DNA of 64,000 nucleotides, from contig CATQJL010000316.1 of assembly GCA_958299035.1 (NCBI GenBank), positions 30,259,441 through 30,323,440 on the forward strand, in the 5' to 3' direction. The notes under the pieces are model-generated. The model was given only the letters and a program-made list of their open reading frames with translations, was not told the DNA's origin and ran no database searches. Origin of the DNA: Cylicocyclus nassatus. Its lineage: Eukaryota; Nematoda; Chromadorea; Rhabditida; Strongylidae. The translations under genes and the position numbers were made by a program. Shown here piece by piece: positions 11,601-23,280 of the stretch. The stretch's first letter is position 1; the number at the start of each line of letters is the position of its first letter.

Positions 11601-12371
11601 GATTTTACACAGACGAGAATGCATAAATTTTTTGGAAACTTGAAGCGCTCCATAGAGTTACTCCGCGCCACCAAAGCGTGGTATTTTCCAAACGATGCTA
11701 TAAGCTACCCTACAGGGGTTTTGAAAAGTTTCTGGCCTCATGTACTTCAAATGCGAAATCTTCGCTAACCCTAGAAACAGAATTAACAATAAAAAATTTT
11801 TTGCTTCAAGGTATTCTGCAAATGCGAATGTAACGAACGTGACCGCGAAATTACAGCGGGTGATCGTGCAAGTTTGCGTTGAATTTTGCTTACATGAGTT
11901 TAAAATTTTGTAAAAGACTTGTTTTGATATGTGTATGTGTAGCACAACTCTCTTACTCTTATTATGTTATTTCAAAATTTTTGCGCGCTTACAAAGTTTT
12001 TGAAGATGAATTACAAAGATGATGGAGCTGGATTTTTTGATGAAACTTTGAAAGCGAACTTCTTGTTTTTCATGGTACAGTATTCCAAAAGAACCCATTT
12101 CTACGAAATTAAAAACACATGTAAGAATGGAAAGAAAGGGCTTTTAGATGCTTTACAAAGCCGTCTGTAAAATATGTCACCTTCTTTGTGACAAGCATTT
12201 CAAGGATAGAGACGTGGAAAGCTATACTGATTGCGTTTCAAGCTACTAAAGAGAACCTAGAAACCACAAAAAACCTAACTTTTACTGAAATGATGGTTTC
12301 TGAGTTTTGATGAACACTGTAAAACGAATCAACCGCGTCAAATTTGAGTATTTATTCAAAAGTATTCTAGG
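11601..12371. other. No gene seen
   Basis: AT-rich spacer up to the 8-bp target duplication (ATTCTAGG, 12364-12371) of the following hAT-like element. Open frames of 95 and 68 codons lack domains. Confidence 0.4.
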
Positions 12372-13671
12372 CATACCTTCGATAGTCTAGAGACAGGGCG
12401 TCAAAAGTGAAGCTTGTCTGAACATTTCACGTCATAAATAGTGAAGGTTGTTTCAAGAAGATCAGAGAAGAGAACATGACGTAAAACAGATATAAAAAGC
12501 AAAAGAAACTGCTGAAAACCGGATAAAAACGCTGCAATGGCGTTTGAAATCCTTCATTTGGCGGCTTTTTAAAGTGCAAGTTTTTGCTCCAGGACCAGCA
12601 ATTCGCAACACGGGGTTTCGATTTTTGATGCGTCCTTTAAAATTTTACCCTGCATTGACATTCTTCTTTCTTGGGACGTTGTCTGGATTGTTGCGCTTAT
12701 TGTTCTAAGCAACAATCGCCCAAGCTGGAAAAAAATCGATGCGAAAGCAATGAAACAGAACAAGGTAAAACGCACTTTTTACGATTTTTCGCAAAAAGTT
12801 CCACCATAATCTAAAAGGTACGGGCTGGTTGGTTGTCTGCATTATGAATAGAAGCAAGATCTATAGAATGCACAAAAAAACGCGTGAAAAGAGTCAAACT
12901 AGGAGAGGAACAAGAGATTTTCGAAAACTAGGTTTTTGCCGGATTTCTCGATTAAATCAAAAAATGTGGTTCTGGGACGTAGTCAGCGCGAAAATAGAGA
13001 TCAAGGGCTTCAGAATGATTTGAAGTTTGCTAGTGGGCTCGAAACATCGAAGAAAAGGGTATCAGAAATAGTCTGCGACCCGCGTTTGGGGTGCGAGGTA
13101 GCGCGCAGCGCGCGGAGACAGACCAGAGCCGACGGAGCATTTGGCTCTTGTCGTAGATTTCCGCGGATTCTCAAAGAATCCCTGCAACATTATATACCAT
13201 TCTGATCGTCATGACACGATGAGGAGAACTGACAACGTCCCAAGCTTTGAAAATCACTCTTTAACGAGATAGACCAGCGTTTTCTTGCGCGACTCTCTGC
13301 GCAAGATTTAAGCGCAGTTTCTCGTTTTCATTTAACTCCAATAGCTTTTCTAAACTTCCGAAACTCAATTTTGGGCAAATGAGAGGTTAACTGCAAATAT
13401 TTGTTTTAAATTTTGGCGAAAATCCCAGAGAAACCTTCTTTTTTATGTAAAAAAGGCTATAAAACGCAAATTTTCGGTCTCGCTGAGATGAGCTGAAGAT
13501 ATAATTTCCTATATTTGCTTCATTAACATTCGTTCCGATATAGTCAGAATAATAACATCTGGGGCGGAGCCCCAGATGACTTCTGTTTTTTTTTCAGGCG
13601 AAGGTTGTGTCAACTCACTGCCCTCAAAATGAAGGTTACCAAAGTACGTGGCTCTATGTATCGAGGGTGTG
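12372..13671. mobile_element. hAT-like non-autonomous element, copy 1
   Basis: A 1300-bp element flanked by a perfect 8-bp duplication ATTCTAGG (12364-12371 and 13672-13679). Imperfect terminal inverted repeats: left CATACCTTCGATAGTCTAG, right (reverse complement) CACACCCTCGATACATAGAG. An 8-bp target duplication with ends beginning CA is the usual signature of hAT elements. A second copy with a different 8-bp duplication lies at 30627-31946. Internal GGGGCGGAGCCCC hairpin near 13560. No transposase recognised, so it would depend on a helper. Confidence 0.88.
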
Positions 13672-13759
13672 ATTCTAGGCTAAGTACGTTTTAAACACCC
13701 TGTATGACCACATTTTATATTCCACAGATAAAGGCTCAAAATTGAGGATTGTTTAGGGA

Positions 13760-15112
13760 AAAGAGAAGAGGAAGAAGCTGGGGTGCGAAAGTGCCTGCTA
13801 AAGTGTGACAGCGATTCACACCATAAAAACGTCTACGGCTTCAGGACCAGACCATCTTTCCGTAAGCTTTTCAGAAAGGTTATTTTCGCTTGCATAGCTT
13901 TGACATTAAATGAAGCCCAACACCCAAGAACAAGCTGGATTTCGCAAATGTTTCAGCACACACACACATGACCACATCCTGAAGGTTTCAAGCGTCATAG
14001 AAGTCTGCCGGAAATACCGAATGCCTTTCTAACCTTCGTTGACAAAGAGAAAGCCTTTGACAGCGTTGACGCTAATGCCATCCTGTCTGTGCTAGTCGAT
14101 CAAGGAGTGTACCCACTTACGTGAGGACGTAAGCCGACTGCGACAAAGACTGTACAACAAAGATGCAGCTTTTCCATCGCCCCCTGACCATCATAATTGG
14201 GAGGGGGTCCGACAAGGCGACATTGCCAAAACTGTTCACCACGGACTTGCAGTTGATGAAGTCACTGGACTGGGACTGGGACGAGAGAGGCGTACGGGTT
14301 GATGGGAGATTTCTGTCCAGACTGCGTTTTGCGAATGACATCGTTCTCTTCTCGAGCACTATCACCGAAGCAGAGACGATGCTGAAGGAACTAGACGAAG
14401 TAGGGAAGAAGATCGGATTGCGAATAAATCGGAAGAAAACTCAGTTTATGAAAAACGCCTTTGCGAGGTTGTAGAAATAGAGGTTGGAAGGCACCCCTGT
14501 TATGGAAACGTCTTCTTACGTATATCGCGGACGTTTGATGAACATGAAGAACGACTTGATGGAAGAACTTAACGGGAGAAGAAGAGAAGCCTGGGCTGCC
14601 TTCGGAAGCCATCGACCAACTGACGGACCCGGGGCTTCGTGCCCACCTGTTCGACTCAACTGTGTTCCCGGCGCTCTGTCAGCTGAGACTTGAGCTGATA
14701 CAGTAGCCACGTCGAAAGCCTTACGGATCACCCACAGAGCGCTCGAGCGCAGTCTTCTAAAAACGACCGACACAGGCAATATCTAGTCGGATTTCGCAGT
14801 ACGGACATGAGAAGAATGTCCCGTCTTCGTGACCCCGCGGAATACGTTGCGAAAGCGAAACACCAATGGGCCGGTTACATCATGAGAAGAACAGAGGACA
14901 GATGGACACTAAGAACAACTGAGTGGATTCCTCGCGACGTTCCCAAGGAAGACCACCGACGAGATGGGCAGACGTGTTCGTGGAACGGATAAACCAGCTG
15001 AGAAATCAGCTGGGTACGATTTTCGCACCTGACACTCGTGGACACAGCCACGACGACTACCAGTCTGAAGTGAGGGACAGAGACATCTGAAAACTTCTGA
15101 GTCAGGGCACGC
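13760..15112 (+). pseudogene. Decayed LINE reverse transcriptase (RTE-like)
   Basis: Remnant of a non-LTR retrotransposon ORF, broken by several frameshifts and stops. Readable pieces in order: SGPDHLS (about 13844), EQAGFRKCFST (13930), DHILKV...IEVCRKYRMPF, TFVDKEKAFDSVDANAI (about 14034), the RT active-site region LRFANDIVLFSS (about 14322-14360), GLRINRKKTQFMKN, SYVYRGRLMNMKNDLMEELN (14514), MSRLRDPAEYVAKAKHQWAG (14816) and HIMRRTEDR. The usual F/YADD box reads FAND here, so a catalytic Asp is lost. These motifs fit the RTE-type LINEs common in strongylid nematodes. The 5' endonuclease domain is absent. Confidence 0.88.
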
Positions 15113-15299
15113 ACGTCAGCAAGTAAGTAGTAGAATTTAAACTGTCATGAAAATGATGTTGCATCGTGTTTTATCTTGCAGCATCGTGTCGGGATGGGCA
15201 CGAAACAAACTAGATGGGAAATCAGCCGATAGACCAAGGCAAGCGCTACAAAATGTAGTTTAGATATTTGCGCCAAGTTTAATTTGTGTAAAATTTGTA

Positions 15300-15874
15300 G
15301 CCGGTTTCAAAGGGCGCTAAAGGCCTAAAAAATTATAAAAATCGTATCTCCGCCCAAAAAAATCCTTCCTACCTCCAACTTGCGCACGTCACTTTCTCTA
15401 CACCAAACACTTCTATGCACAGTATCGTGGTTTTTCCATGGTTCGAAATCGAGAAAATGGAATTTGGCATGATTCTTCCAGCTCTTTACAAAGTTTGGTT
15501 CTCTAGAAATATCAAATTTATCGCAAAAAAAAAACCCCGAGAAACGCGACATACATTTTTGACCTATTCCAATTTCTCGTGTTCTAGCCATAGAAAAATT
15601 CTACAAACTGTACGCGTGAATGTTTGTTGTAAAAGGTACATGTTTGTGCAAAATGGAGATCCCTAAGACATCTATGATAGAGATACGATTTTTGAGGTAA
15701 GTGGAATTTTTTATATTTTTGATTCGAACTTCTGATGGAACAAAGTTTCCGCGGAAGTTTTTGCTTTATCTTGTAGAGCTCGCTTTGCTTGATCAAATGA
15801 TAACCCACTCGATCTCTTTCGTAATCACTCTGTCGTGATAGGAAACAATGCGGCATTATTTTCGGACAACCTAA
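15300..15874. mobile_element. Truncated mariner-like element, right end only
   Basis: Ends in CATTATTTTCGGACAACCTAA, matching other mariner-type ends in the window. The hairpin module is at 15770-15799. The left terminal repeat was not found, so the left boundary given is only approximate. Confidence 0.55.
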
Positions 15875-17570
15875 TGGCAGTGCTTGAAATCAGCAACCGT
15901 AAATCACTTAGCAAGAGGTTTCTTGGCTTTTTCAAACTCCTTCCGAAGCAAATACTAGCGCCATTCATTGAAAAATTGAAGCGATTGTCGATTTCGGCAT
16001 CTTAAACATTGTTGCAGCTTGTTGCGCTATAAAAGGTTAGTGGAACTTGCTAATTGGCATAGTGTCCGCAGCTCCACTTTGTCAGCATCTTTTTAAGTAA
16101 GTCAGTTTAACCCGCGCACTTACACTTTAAAGTTCTTGACTTACCAACGCACAGCTCTTTCTGGGTACTGAGGCCGAAACTGGAATGAAATTATTGGGCT
16201 GGAAACTAAGTTTCGCCTGCTTTCATAATTCAACTCTATTTGGATGTAGCGTATTTAAATTTGGGCAATATGTAGGGTGTAGTGTGAGCTACAACTGACC
16301 AAAGCTGCTTCAATTTTGAAAATGAATTAGAAAAATTCCAGGCATTTTTCGAAAACTAATAAATTTTGAAAATTTTTGGGGTTTGGGGCACAATGAAGCT
16401 GTTAGCAGTCTAGACCATGCGCAATCATCCGGAACCGTGTACTAATTGTTGCTAGAGGTTGACTTATTCGGCTCACCCAAAAAGATAAAATTCAGGGTCA
16501 AGTCAAGATTTGGCGCCCTCACAATTTCGAAAGGGTTGCTGTGCGCAAGGCTGCTGAGGACGACCGTCAATGAATAAGATGTCAAAGCCACAAAATTTGA
16601 GTCTTTACATACTAAAGTTCTTTGACCTGCTAAACACGAATATTATATTCGTTTGTTGGGTCAAGCCTCTTTCCTTGTTTAGGATGGGGCCCTATATCGT
16701 ACACCAACAGTAATCTTACAAAAAAGCCCTTGTCGCGCAACTTCAGTATAGTTCTCGTGATCACCATGCCGGATAACCTCCTATGCCAAGTTTCAGCCGA
16801 ACTGTCGAGTTTAAAACATTTTTTCCTTCATACGGTACACCTAACTCAACCCTCACTGCGACGTCAGAATTTGGCAGAACAGCAGCTGCGTGGCTTACGT
16901 CATAACCAACACAGTGGCAAAATTTGAGCGCGCCATGTTGGATGAGAGGAAAGTTATTGAATGAGTTGGAATACTTAGCTTTCAACCTAATATTTGCTTA
17001 TGCACTCGATAATTTCGGACTCTGAAGAAGGCGATACCGCCGAAACCGTAGTTGCCAAAAAATCAAGATTTTGGTGTACAGCTTGACAAGCCACAACAAG
17101 AACGCCACAAAGTTTTTGCCATAATCGTTCAAAAAGAGCGATGAGTGTACCTGTACCGCGAGTCTATGGTGAGCACTCTACAACATGTTGGGTTCGCCGA
17201 AGCTTTTGGAAGGGGAGTTTACGATATATGTATGTGCACGCATTCATTTCTAATCTCTGTATGTATCGGATTTCTTTCTACATATGCAGTCAGATCACTG
17301 GATACGCAGAACTTTATCCTCCTAGCGTAAACCTATTTTAGATAGATTCGGATTATAACCAAAAAATTGACACGACAATCTGGGGTGAGCTAAGTTTTTT
17401 CAGATTTGATCTGATTTTGCATTTTAGCCCAAAAAGCTTATCCACATGCGTCGGACACTTTTGCTATATTGACATATCTAACTAAAAGAGGATAGCAGAA
17501 TAGTTTTTACCGTACATATTCGTGATAAGGAATGAACCACCTAAACAATAAGCAACTAAAAACAAATTCA
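15875..17570. other. No gene; possible hammerhead-like core at 17022-17045
   Basis: Spacer with decayed repeats. The phrase CTGAAGAAGGCGATACCGCC followed by GAAA (17022-17045) resembles the core of hammerhead ribozymes found at ends of some retroelements, but the outer stems are not evident. No gene found. Confidence 0.35.
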
Positions 17571-17572
17571 TT

Positions 17573-18164
17573 CTATAGAATCAAAGTATCAGGTTGTAAA
17601 GAAGGTTTCCGGGTACTTTTGAATTTATTTTTCAGACGCATTTTTTGGCGCTCGATCGGACATTGACACAAAGTTTTTTTGTACTGTTTATCAAAGGGAA
17701 GCCTAACCTTCTCAAAACCGTTTATCGATGCCAAAACGTGTTTGATATGCGCATCAAACAGGTTATTTTTCCAACCATAAAAGCAGTATTTTTTCTGCGG
17801 ACAATTTGCTGTACATTTCAAAGGTTTTTGTTTAAAATCGCTGATCTGATTGAGGTGCCTTTCAACTTCTGATGCGCAGCTGTACACGAGTTTTGCGATT
17901 TGCGCTCAAAATTACAAGCTTTCAAACTGGCCTTTGACTGCAACTGTTTTCGCAGCTGACGTCGCTTCTGTGGGGATCGCCCGCCTGAATGGTGAGTACA
18001 AAAAATTTGTAAGGCATTACCCCAACGGTGTTCGCAGTTTTTTAGAAATTGGTCTGCCCTGTGCAGAACGAGAAGACCTCAAACTCACCTGCTCGAAAAA
18101 TGCACTTTTAGGGCAAAAAATGGTTGATTTCAAACTTCCTATTAAAAACTTTTTTTGCAGGTAG
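17573..18164. other. Overlapping open frames, strand unresolved
   Basis: The minus-strand frame 17887-17573 (104 codons, several Cys: CTANC, KKYC, CQC) and plus-strand frames 17645-17872 and 17850-18164 overlap. On the plus strand AATGGTGAGT near 17990 could be a splice donor. None matches a family I recognise. One may be a degraded gene fragment; I cannot choose. Confidence 0.2.
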
Positions 18165-18180
18165 TCGCTCAAAAGCTTAA

Positions 18181-18612
18181 TTAGCCCCCGTAACAGTCCC
18201 AGTAAACTTCTATATGACTACAGCATCTGAGCTCTCCAGCTCTTACTACGCCTGAGATCATCCTGCACAAATGGGCCACTTTTTGCGTCAACCTTTTTCC
18301 CTTCCGCGCATGCTGGTGAACCACAGTGAGGTTCTGAAAACCCAAGACAAATAAATGTTGTAGAAGAAATTGTCTTTGCAACGAAGTTTGCAGTTTCGAA
18401 GAATAATTGATTGCTTGAAGCAACAGCGATTCAAATAAAATTTCTGCAAGTGCCCGGGAATTTTCTTCACGACCTAACACGAAATCGGTAGCTTCCTTAG
18501 CTAAATCAACTGTACCGATATCAAAAGTCTTAGGTGTAGAGCCTTCAATAGCGGAATAACCTAGAAGTTCTTTGTAGCATTCCCAGCAGATAGGTTGGAC
18601 AGATAGTATCAA
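18181..18612 (-). pseudogene. TTL-like last exon with a long C-terminal extension
   Basis: The start of this 143-codon frame resembles exon 3 of the TTL genes: ECYKELLGYS, then IEGSTPKTFDIGTVDLAKE, where intact paralogs have ICYRKFG, about seven more residues, then TEG..PQKTFDIGTINLA. About five residues are missing before the TEG-like motif. Paralogs stop some 10-18 residues after NLA, but here the frame stays open for about 100 more, with no further TTL similarity. Exons 1 and 2 are not found upstream (18613-19040), so it is probably a fragment, or an exon recruited into something new. A possible acceptor (gttttcag) occurs inside the extension. Confidence 0.5.
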
Positions 18613-18739
18613 AATTTAGGCCGCCGCGCACCATTAGCGTCGTCCACACAGACTGCCTGCCGCACACCATTGCGCGGCACGGCACTCAATGTGTTAAAGA
18701 GACGGCCAAACAAGGGAAACTTTTCACAGTTGCAAAGAG

Positions 18740-19036
18740 TAGTTCAAAAAATCCATGTATTGACAATCCAAAAAAATGTAATTCCATGTATCGTATTTAG
18801 ATTTTTCTGCAGCGTTCCCGATTTTTGGCGACCTATATTAGAATGACCAAAGTTTATATGGTCCTCTTTTTCTATTTTTATCTCTGCATTCAACGCGCAG
18901 CAGAAGCTAAGCAAAACGGCTTTCAAAAGAGAAGGACTTACTCTTTCTAATGAATGTATATTGAAGTAAATTTGTTGTGACAGCGCAAAGTTACGATTTT
19001 TTGAAAATGAAGCACAGAACTTTCGGGACAACCTAA
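18740..19036. mobile_element. Mariner-like element fragment, right end
   Basis: Ends AACTTTCGGGACAACCTAA at 19036, immediately beside the TA of the next element. The left end was not located, so the left boundary is uncertain. The 95-codon minus-strand frame inside has no recognisable domain. Confidence 0.5.
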
Positions 19037-19040
19037 TATA

Positions 19041-20588
19041 CAGTGCTGGCCAAAACTATACGTCCACCCTGAAAACTGCCGTAACTCATCTGCTTCTCAA
19101 TGAATTGATCTGAAATTTGGTACAGCTGTGTGTTTAAAGGCTACCATCAGCATCTAGGACGGACCCCGTTTTTGTTTGTTTATTCAGGAAAAAATAAGAA
19201 ATTTCGAAAAAAGCAGGCTTGAAGGTTGGCCAAAACTATACTTTCACTTAAGGTTTCTGTCCACTAGGGTAATTCTCCACTTCCAAAATCTTTTGTGCAT
19301 ATACATAGTCAAAAGTCAAAACAGTCGCTTTAGTCCAGCTGTGCCATACCTTTATAAGAAACGCTATTCTGCTTTTTCTTTGCTTAAAAATACTTTCACA
19401 GGTATTTTGTTCCCGAGAATGTGTTTTTATGGGTAATTTCGCAGTTTCTTGACTGGATTGGAAGCGATAGGGCTCCATCTATCTTATAGATGCTTAGGGA
19501 AGTGAGGATTAGAAAAAAAATTTAAGTTTTCATATTTAAAGTGCACCCGACATAGACCTAACAGCAAGCCTGCGCTCAAATTTTTGCCTTCAAAGTTGGT
19601 TTATGTTATTTTTGTAAGCTCTACATGATGTAGAAGGATTATTTACATAAAAAGAAGTTTGTACAATATACTCACGACTGTTCGCCAAGTCGCATTTTGC
19701 TTCGTTTTCAAAGCATAAATCTTTGCGGTTCAATGATAATAATTAGGCAATCCCAAAGTACTTACCAAGTGATATCGTTCCCTATTTTTGCCACTGTTTG
19801 GTTGCTAGATAGAGAAAACACTCTGTATTGTATGTTACCTTGTGACTCACGTGAGCATTACTGTCAGAACCAAAAATAAGTTTAAGGCTTTTTGCAAATC
19901 AGTTTTTGCAGGTTGATTTCCTCAATTAGCCTGCATGCTAGGACCTGCGGAAATCTGCAACCACTGCTTTCGGACTCTCACACGTACAACAATGTTAGTA
20001 CTCTACCTCACGCTCATGAGGACATTGCAGGAGGAGTTCGAAGGCAAAAATTTGAGCGCAGGCCTGCGCTTAGGTCTATGTTGGGTGCCCTAATATGAAA
20101 ACTCAATTTTTTTTTCTAGTTCTCACTTCGCTAAGCATCTATAAGATAGATGGAGCCCTATCGCTTTTAATCCAATCAAGAAACTGCGAAATTACCCATA
20201 AAAACACATTCTCGGGAACAAAATACCTGTGAAAGTATTTTTAAGCGAAAAAAAAGCAGAATAGCGTTCCTTATAAAGGTATGACACAGCTGGACTAAAG
20301 CGACTGTTTTGACTTTTGACTATGTATATGCACAAAAGATTTTGGAAGTGGAGAATTACCTTAGTGGACAGAAACCTTAAGTGGAAGTATAGTTTTGGCC
20401 AACCTTCAAGCCTGCTTTTTTCGAAATTTCTTATTTTTTCCTGAATAAACAAACAAAAACGGGATCCGTCCTAGGTGCTGATGGTAGCCTGTTAAACACA
20501 CAGCTGTACCAATTTTCAAATCAATTCGTTGAGAAGCAGATGAGTTACGGCATTTTTCAGGGTGGACGTAGAGTTTTGGCCAGCACTG
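19041..20588. mobile_element. Tc1/mariner-type foldback, about 550-bp arms
   Basis: Starts CAGTGCTGGCCAAAACTATA and ends with the inverted equivalent (...GGCCAGCACTG), with TA on both sides (19039-19040 and 20589-20590). The arms (about 19041-19595 and 20035-20588) are nearly identical inverted copies; the same 86-codon frame (MFIQEKIRNFEKS...) is read from both, showing it is a by-product. The 440-bp centre is unique and has no transposase. The high arm identity implies recent insertion or gene conversion between arms. Confidence 0.9.
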
Positions 20589-20915
20589 TATTAACAATTG
20601 TATCAATATATCAATTAATAACTAGTTAATTATGCGAGCAACCGCTAAGGGTAAGTTTGCCATTTTTCATCCATCTTTTTTTTGACTTGTGGTCATAAAA
20701 AGGAACAGCATGTGTATATACAGGTGATTGCTTGTACTGTATGCAGAAGCAGTTATGGGAAAGACCTTATTTTTGCTGTAATGCACACTTTGGCTTCAAA
20801 GTTTATGTAAATTGTAATCAAGACGTTATGATTATCTTGTAGACCATTATCGAACGCTACCCCAAACTCTTCTTTGCTCTTTCGAAATGCAGGTGTAAAC
20901 CGATATTTATTCTAA

Positions 20916-21519
20916 CCTTATATATAAAGCTGAATGTCTGTTTGTATGTATGTCTGTCTGTCTGTCTGTATGTCTGTCTGTGTGTGCGTATGTTCCGAAT
21001 AGAAAATTCCATTTCTGAACCGATCGGGACCAAACTTGGCACACATACACTTCGGGCCCCGGCGGGTGTCATAGGCTACTTTTCGTATCGATCGATATCG
21101 ATTTTATCGATTTTTTGCAAAAATTGAGCTACGGGGCTGGGAGTTGGCACAGGGGGTAAGTGAGCATGGGGATTCCGAATACAATATTAGTTTTTAAAAT
21201 CGTGCATTACTTTTATCGATTTTATCGATTTTTTGCAAAATTTGAGCCAGGGGGCTGGAATTTGGCAGGGGGTGTAATCGAGCATGCTGATCACCCCCAC
21301 GGGGGTGATCAGCATGCTCGATTAAACCCCCGTGCCAAATTCCAGCCCCCTGGCTCAAACTTTGCAAAAAAATCGATAAAATCGACATCAATCGATAACG
21401 AAAAGTGGACTGTGACCCCGCCGGGGCCCAAAGTGTATGTGTGCCAAGATTGGTTCGGATCGGTTAAGAAATGGAATTTTCTATTCGGAACATACGGCGG
21501 AGCCGGGTAAGCCAGCTAG
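20916..21519. mobile_element. Helitron-like foldback element, copy 1
   Basis: Begins near CTTATATATAAAGCTGAATG and ends GCCAGCTAG followed by T. Ends of the TC...CTRR kind, with a GC-rich short hairpin (CGGCGGAGCCG) just before the CTAG, are the Helitron signature. Internally it is an inverted repeat: CCGATCGGGACCAAACTTGG near 21019 is mirrored near 21450, centred on a perfect 40-bp palindrome (21280-21319). No Rep/helicase, so non-autonomous. Closely similar to 32860-33606. Confidence 0.72.
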
Positions 21520-21539
21520 TTCAATAATAATATATAAGG

Positions 21540-22940
21540 GTTTGGAAGGATGGGTCAAGTTGCCCATGAGATTTGTTGCATTACAGTCGTGACAACTAGA
21601 AGATAACAGGATCTTCATTTTATGTTGTTATTAGCTTATTCATATCTCTGAGTCGCCAATTCCAAAACCGATTGAATCATGCACGAACAGAATACACGCT
21701 TGATTTTTTCAACTTCAAAGAATTTTTCGGTTTTGCTCACTCTTCGTATTCATAATCAAGCTCTTTTGCTTGTAAACGAAACACGGCAATTGCTTTGTTA
21801 CCTGCTCCTCAATTATCGTATCTATTCTGGTATTCCTGTCAGTGGTGCAAAAATAATGTGCCTAGCTTATCCTACCAAGGTACCTTATCGAGGAATGCAT
21901 GTAAAACACTGTTCATTAGGCAAAGCATGCTTTACAAAATGGTCATTTAATACCTTGATCATGACGAAAGCTCGGAGCCAAGATCTATGAATCGTCTATT
22001 GAAAAAAGTGGAATCTCATTTTAAGATAAGTATGACTCTCTTACTAGGTCATTATACAGTAGGCATTGATAGTTTCCATTAATGCATTTGCTGGATAATC
22101 TTTGTTTTCAAGAATGACAACAAATGTCAAAAAATCACACAAATTTCTTTACGGTTCTATGCTAACATAGATCTCTCAAAACTAAAGCACATACAAGATT
22201 ATGTTTTTATATTAATGTTTTGGAATTTATAATACAGAGCATCTACGTACAAGGTAGATGGATTGATAGGCGCGTCCAATTTTCTGGTTCCTTTTTTATA
22301 CAATTGGGAGAATTTATAGCAACTGTATATAGATCTTACCATGTGTCTATATAAACCAGCAAGCACTCTCCTTATTGAAGAAAAACTGCAGCAAAAATCT
22401 CCTTATAGTTTGTTTTCTGCATATGTACAGCAGCTCTGTTGCAAACTTAGAGAGCATGGTTCTGTTGAAGCAATTACTTCACTTTTCCTGGAAATTAGGT
22501 TCTCAGGACAGAAAATGTTTTTGTGAAAATTTGTAACATTTGAGTGGAGATTAATGCGTTTAACATGTGGCTTCGTTTTTGTTCTTTTTCACAAAGTGAA
22601 ATCCAAAATGACCATTTTCTAACTTACAGATTTTTTTTACTCCGTAAGCAGAAGCCCGTGTTCGCGTACTATATAGAATAGGTTTCTATATAAAAAAACG
22701 AACACGCTCTATAGAATCAAAAATTATAGAACGCGCTATATAGAAATCGAAAATTATAAAATCAGCTGCAAAACTACGTCAGTTTAGATGATTAGGTGAA
22801 ACATACACATCACGATTGATAGACAAGTTCTAATACCTCAGTCAAGAAGAGTGAGAAGCGTATTTTTCTTGAATACATAGCGTTACTCATGATCTCATTC
22901 GGCTCTGTAAGAAGAATACTTTTGGAAATTAACACCCTTT
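21540..22940. repeat. Detached partial copy of the 35-53 kb tandem unit
   Basis: Runs parallel to about 36300-37990 of unit 1 and its equivalents. Shared anchors in order: GGATCTTCATTTTAT, AAAGCTCGGAGCCAAGATCT (21972), a strongly conserved 110-bp block (22082-22200), GATAGGCGCGTCCAATTTT, ACCATGTGTCTAT, TTTTCACAAAGTGAAA. It lacks the TTL gene and the MITE part. Open frames within are not conserved between copies. Confidence 0.75.
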
Positions 22941-23280
22941 AAAAACATCAAGTTCCAAAAGGCCAAAAGTTAAAAACTTTTGGCCTTTTGGAAGCGTTTA
23001 GGTTAAAGTTGTGCCTGGTCAAAAAATTGTTTTTATGGCGTTCTTCGGTCTGGGAAATTGCGAGGAGGTTGGAGCGGAGCTTTCCGCCAAGAAAAGTGGT
23101 TGGCTGCAGTTCTTGTAACAACACTGATTTTGGCGGCAATGATTGGCCCAGGCAGTCAACACGACTCGGCTGCGAACCTCCGCTCCAGCCTTCTCAGCAA
23201 TCTCCAAGGCCGGAGAACGCCATAAGAAACACTTTTTAGGCTTTTCAAGCACAGCTTTGGTTCAAACGCATCTAGAAGGC
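22941..23280. repeat. Foldback element with a terminal hairpin
   Basis: A perfect hairpin AGGCCAAAAGTTAAAAACTT (loop) TTGGCCT at about 22958-22984 is followed by an inverted repeat: about 22990-23075 pairs with about 23190-23275, including TTATGGCGTTCT and its inverse. A decayed palindromic element of unknown class. Confidence 0.65.

Noticed and set aside
19176..20452. Two identical 86-codon frames (MFIQEKIRNFEKS...)
   Set aside because: Mirror copies in the arms of the foldback element, not genes.
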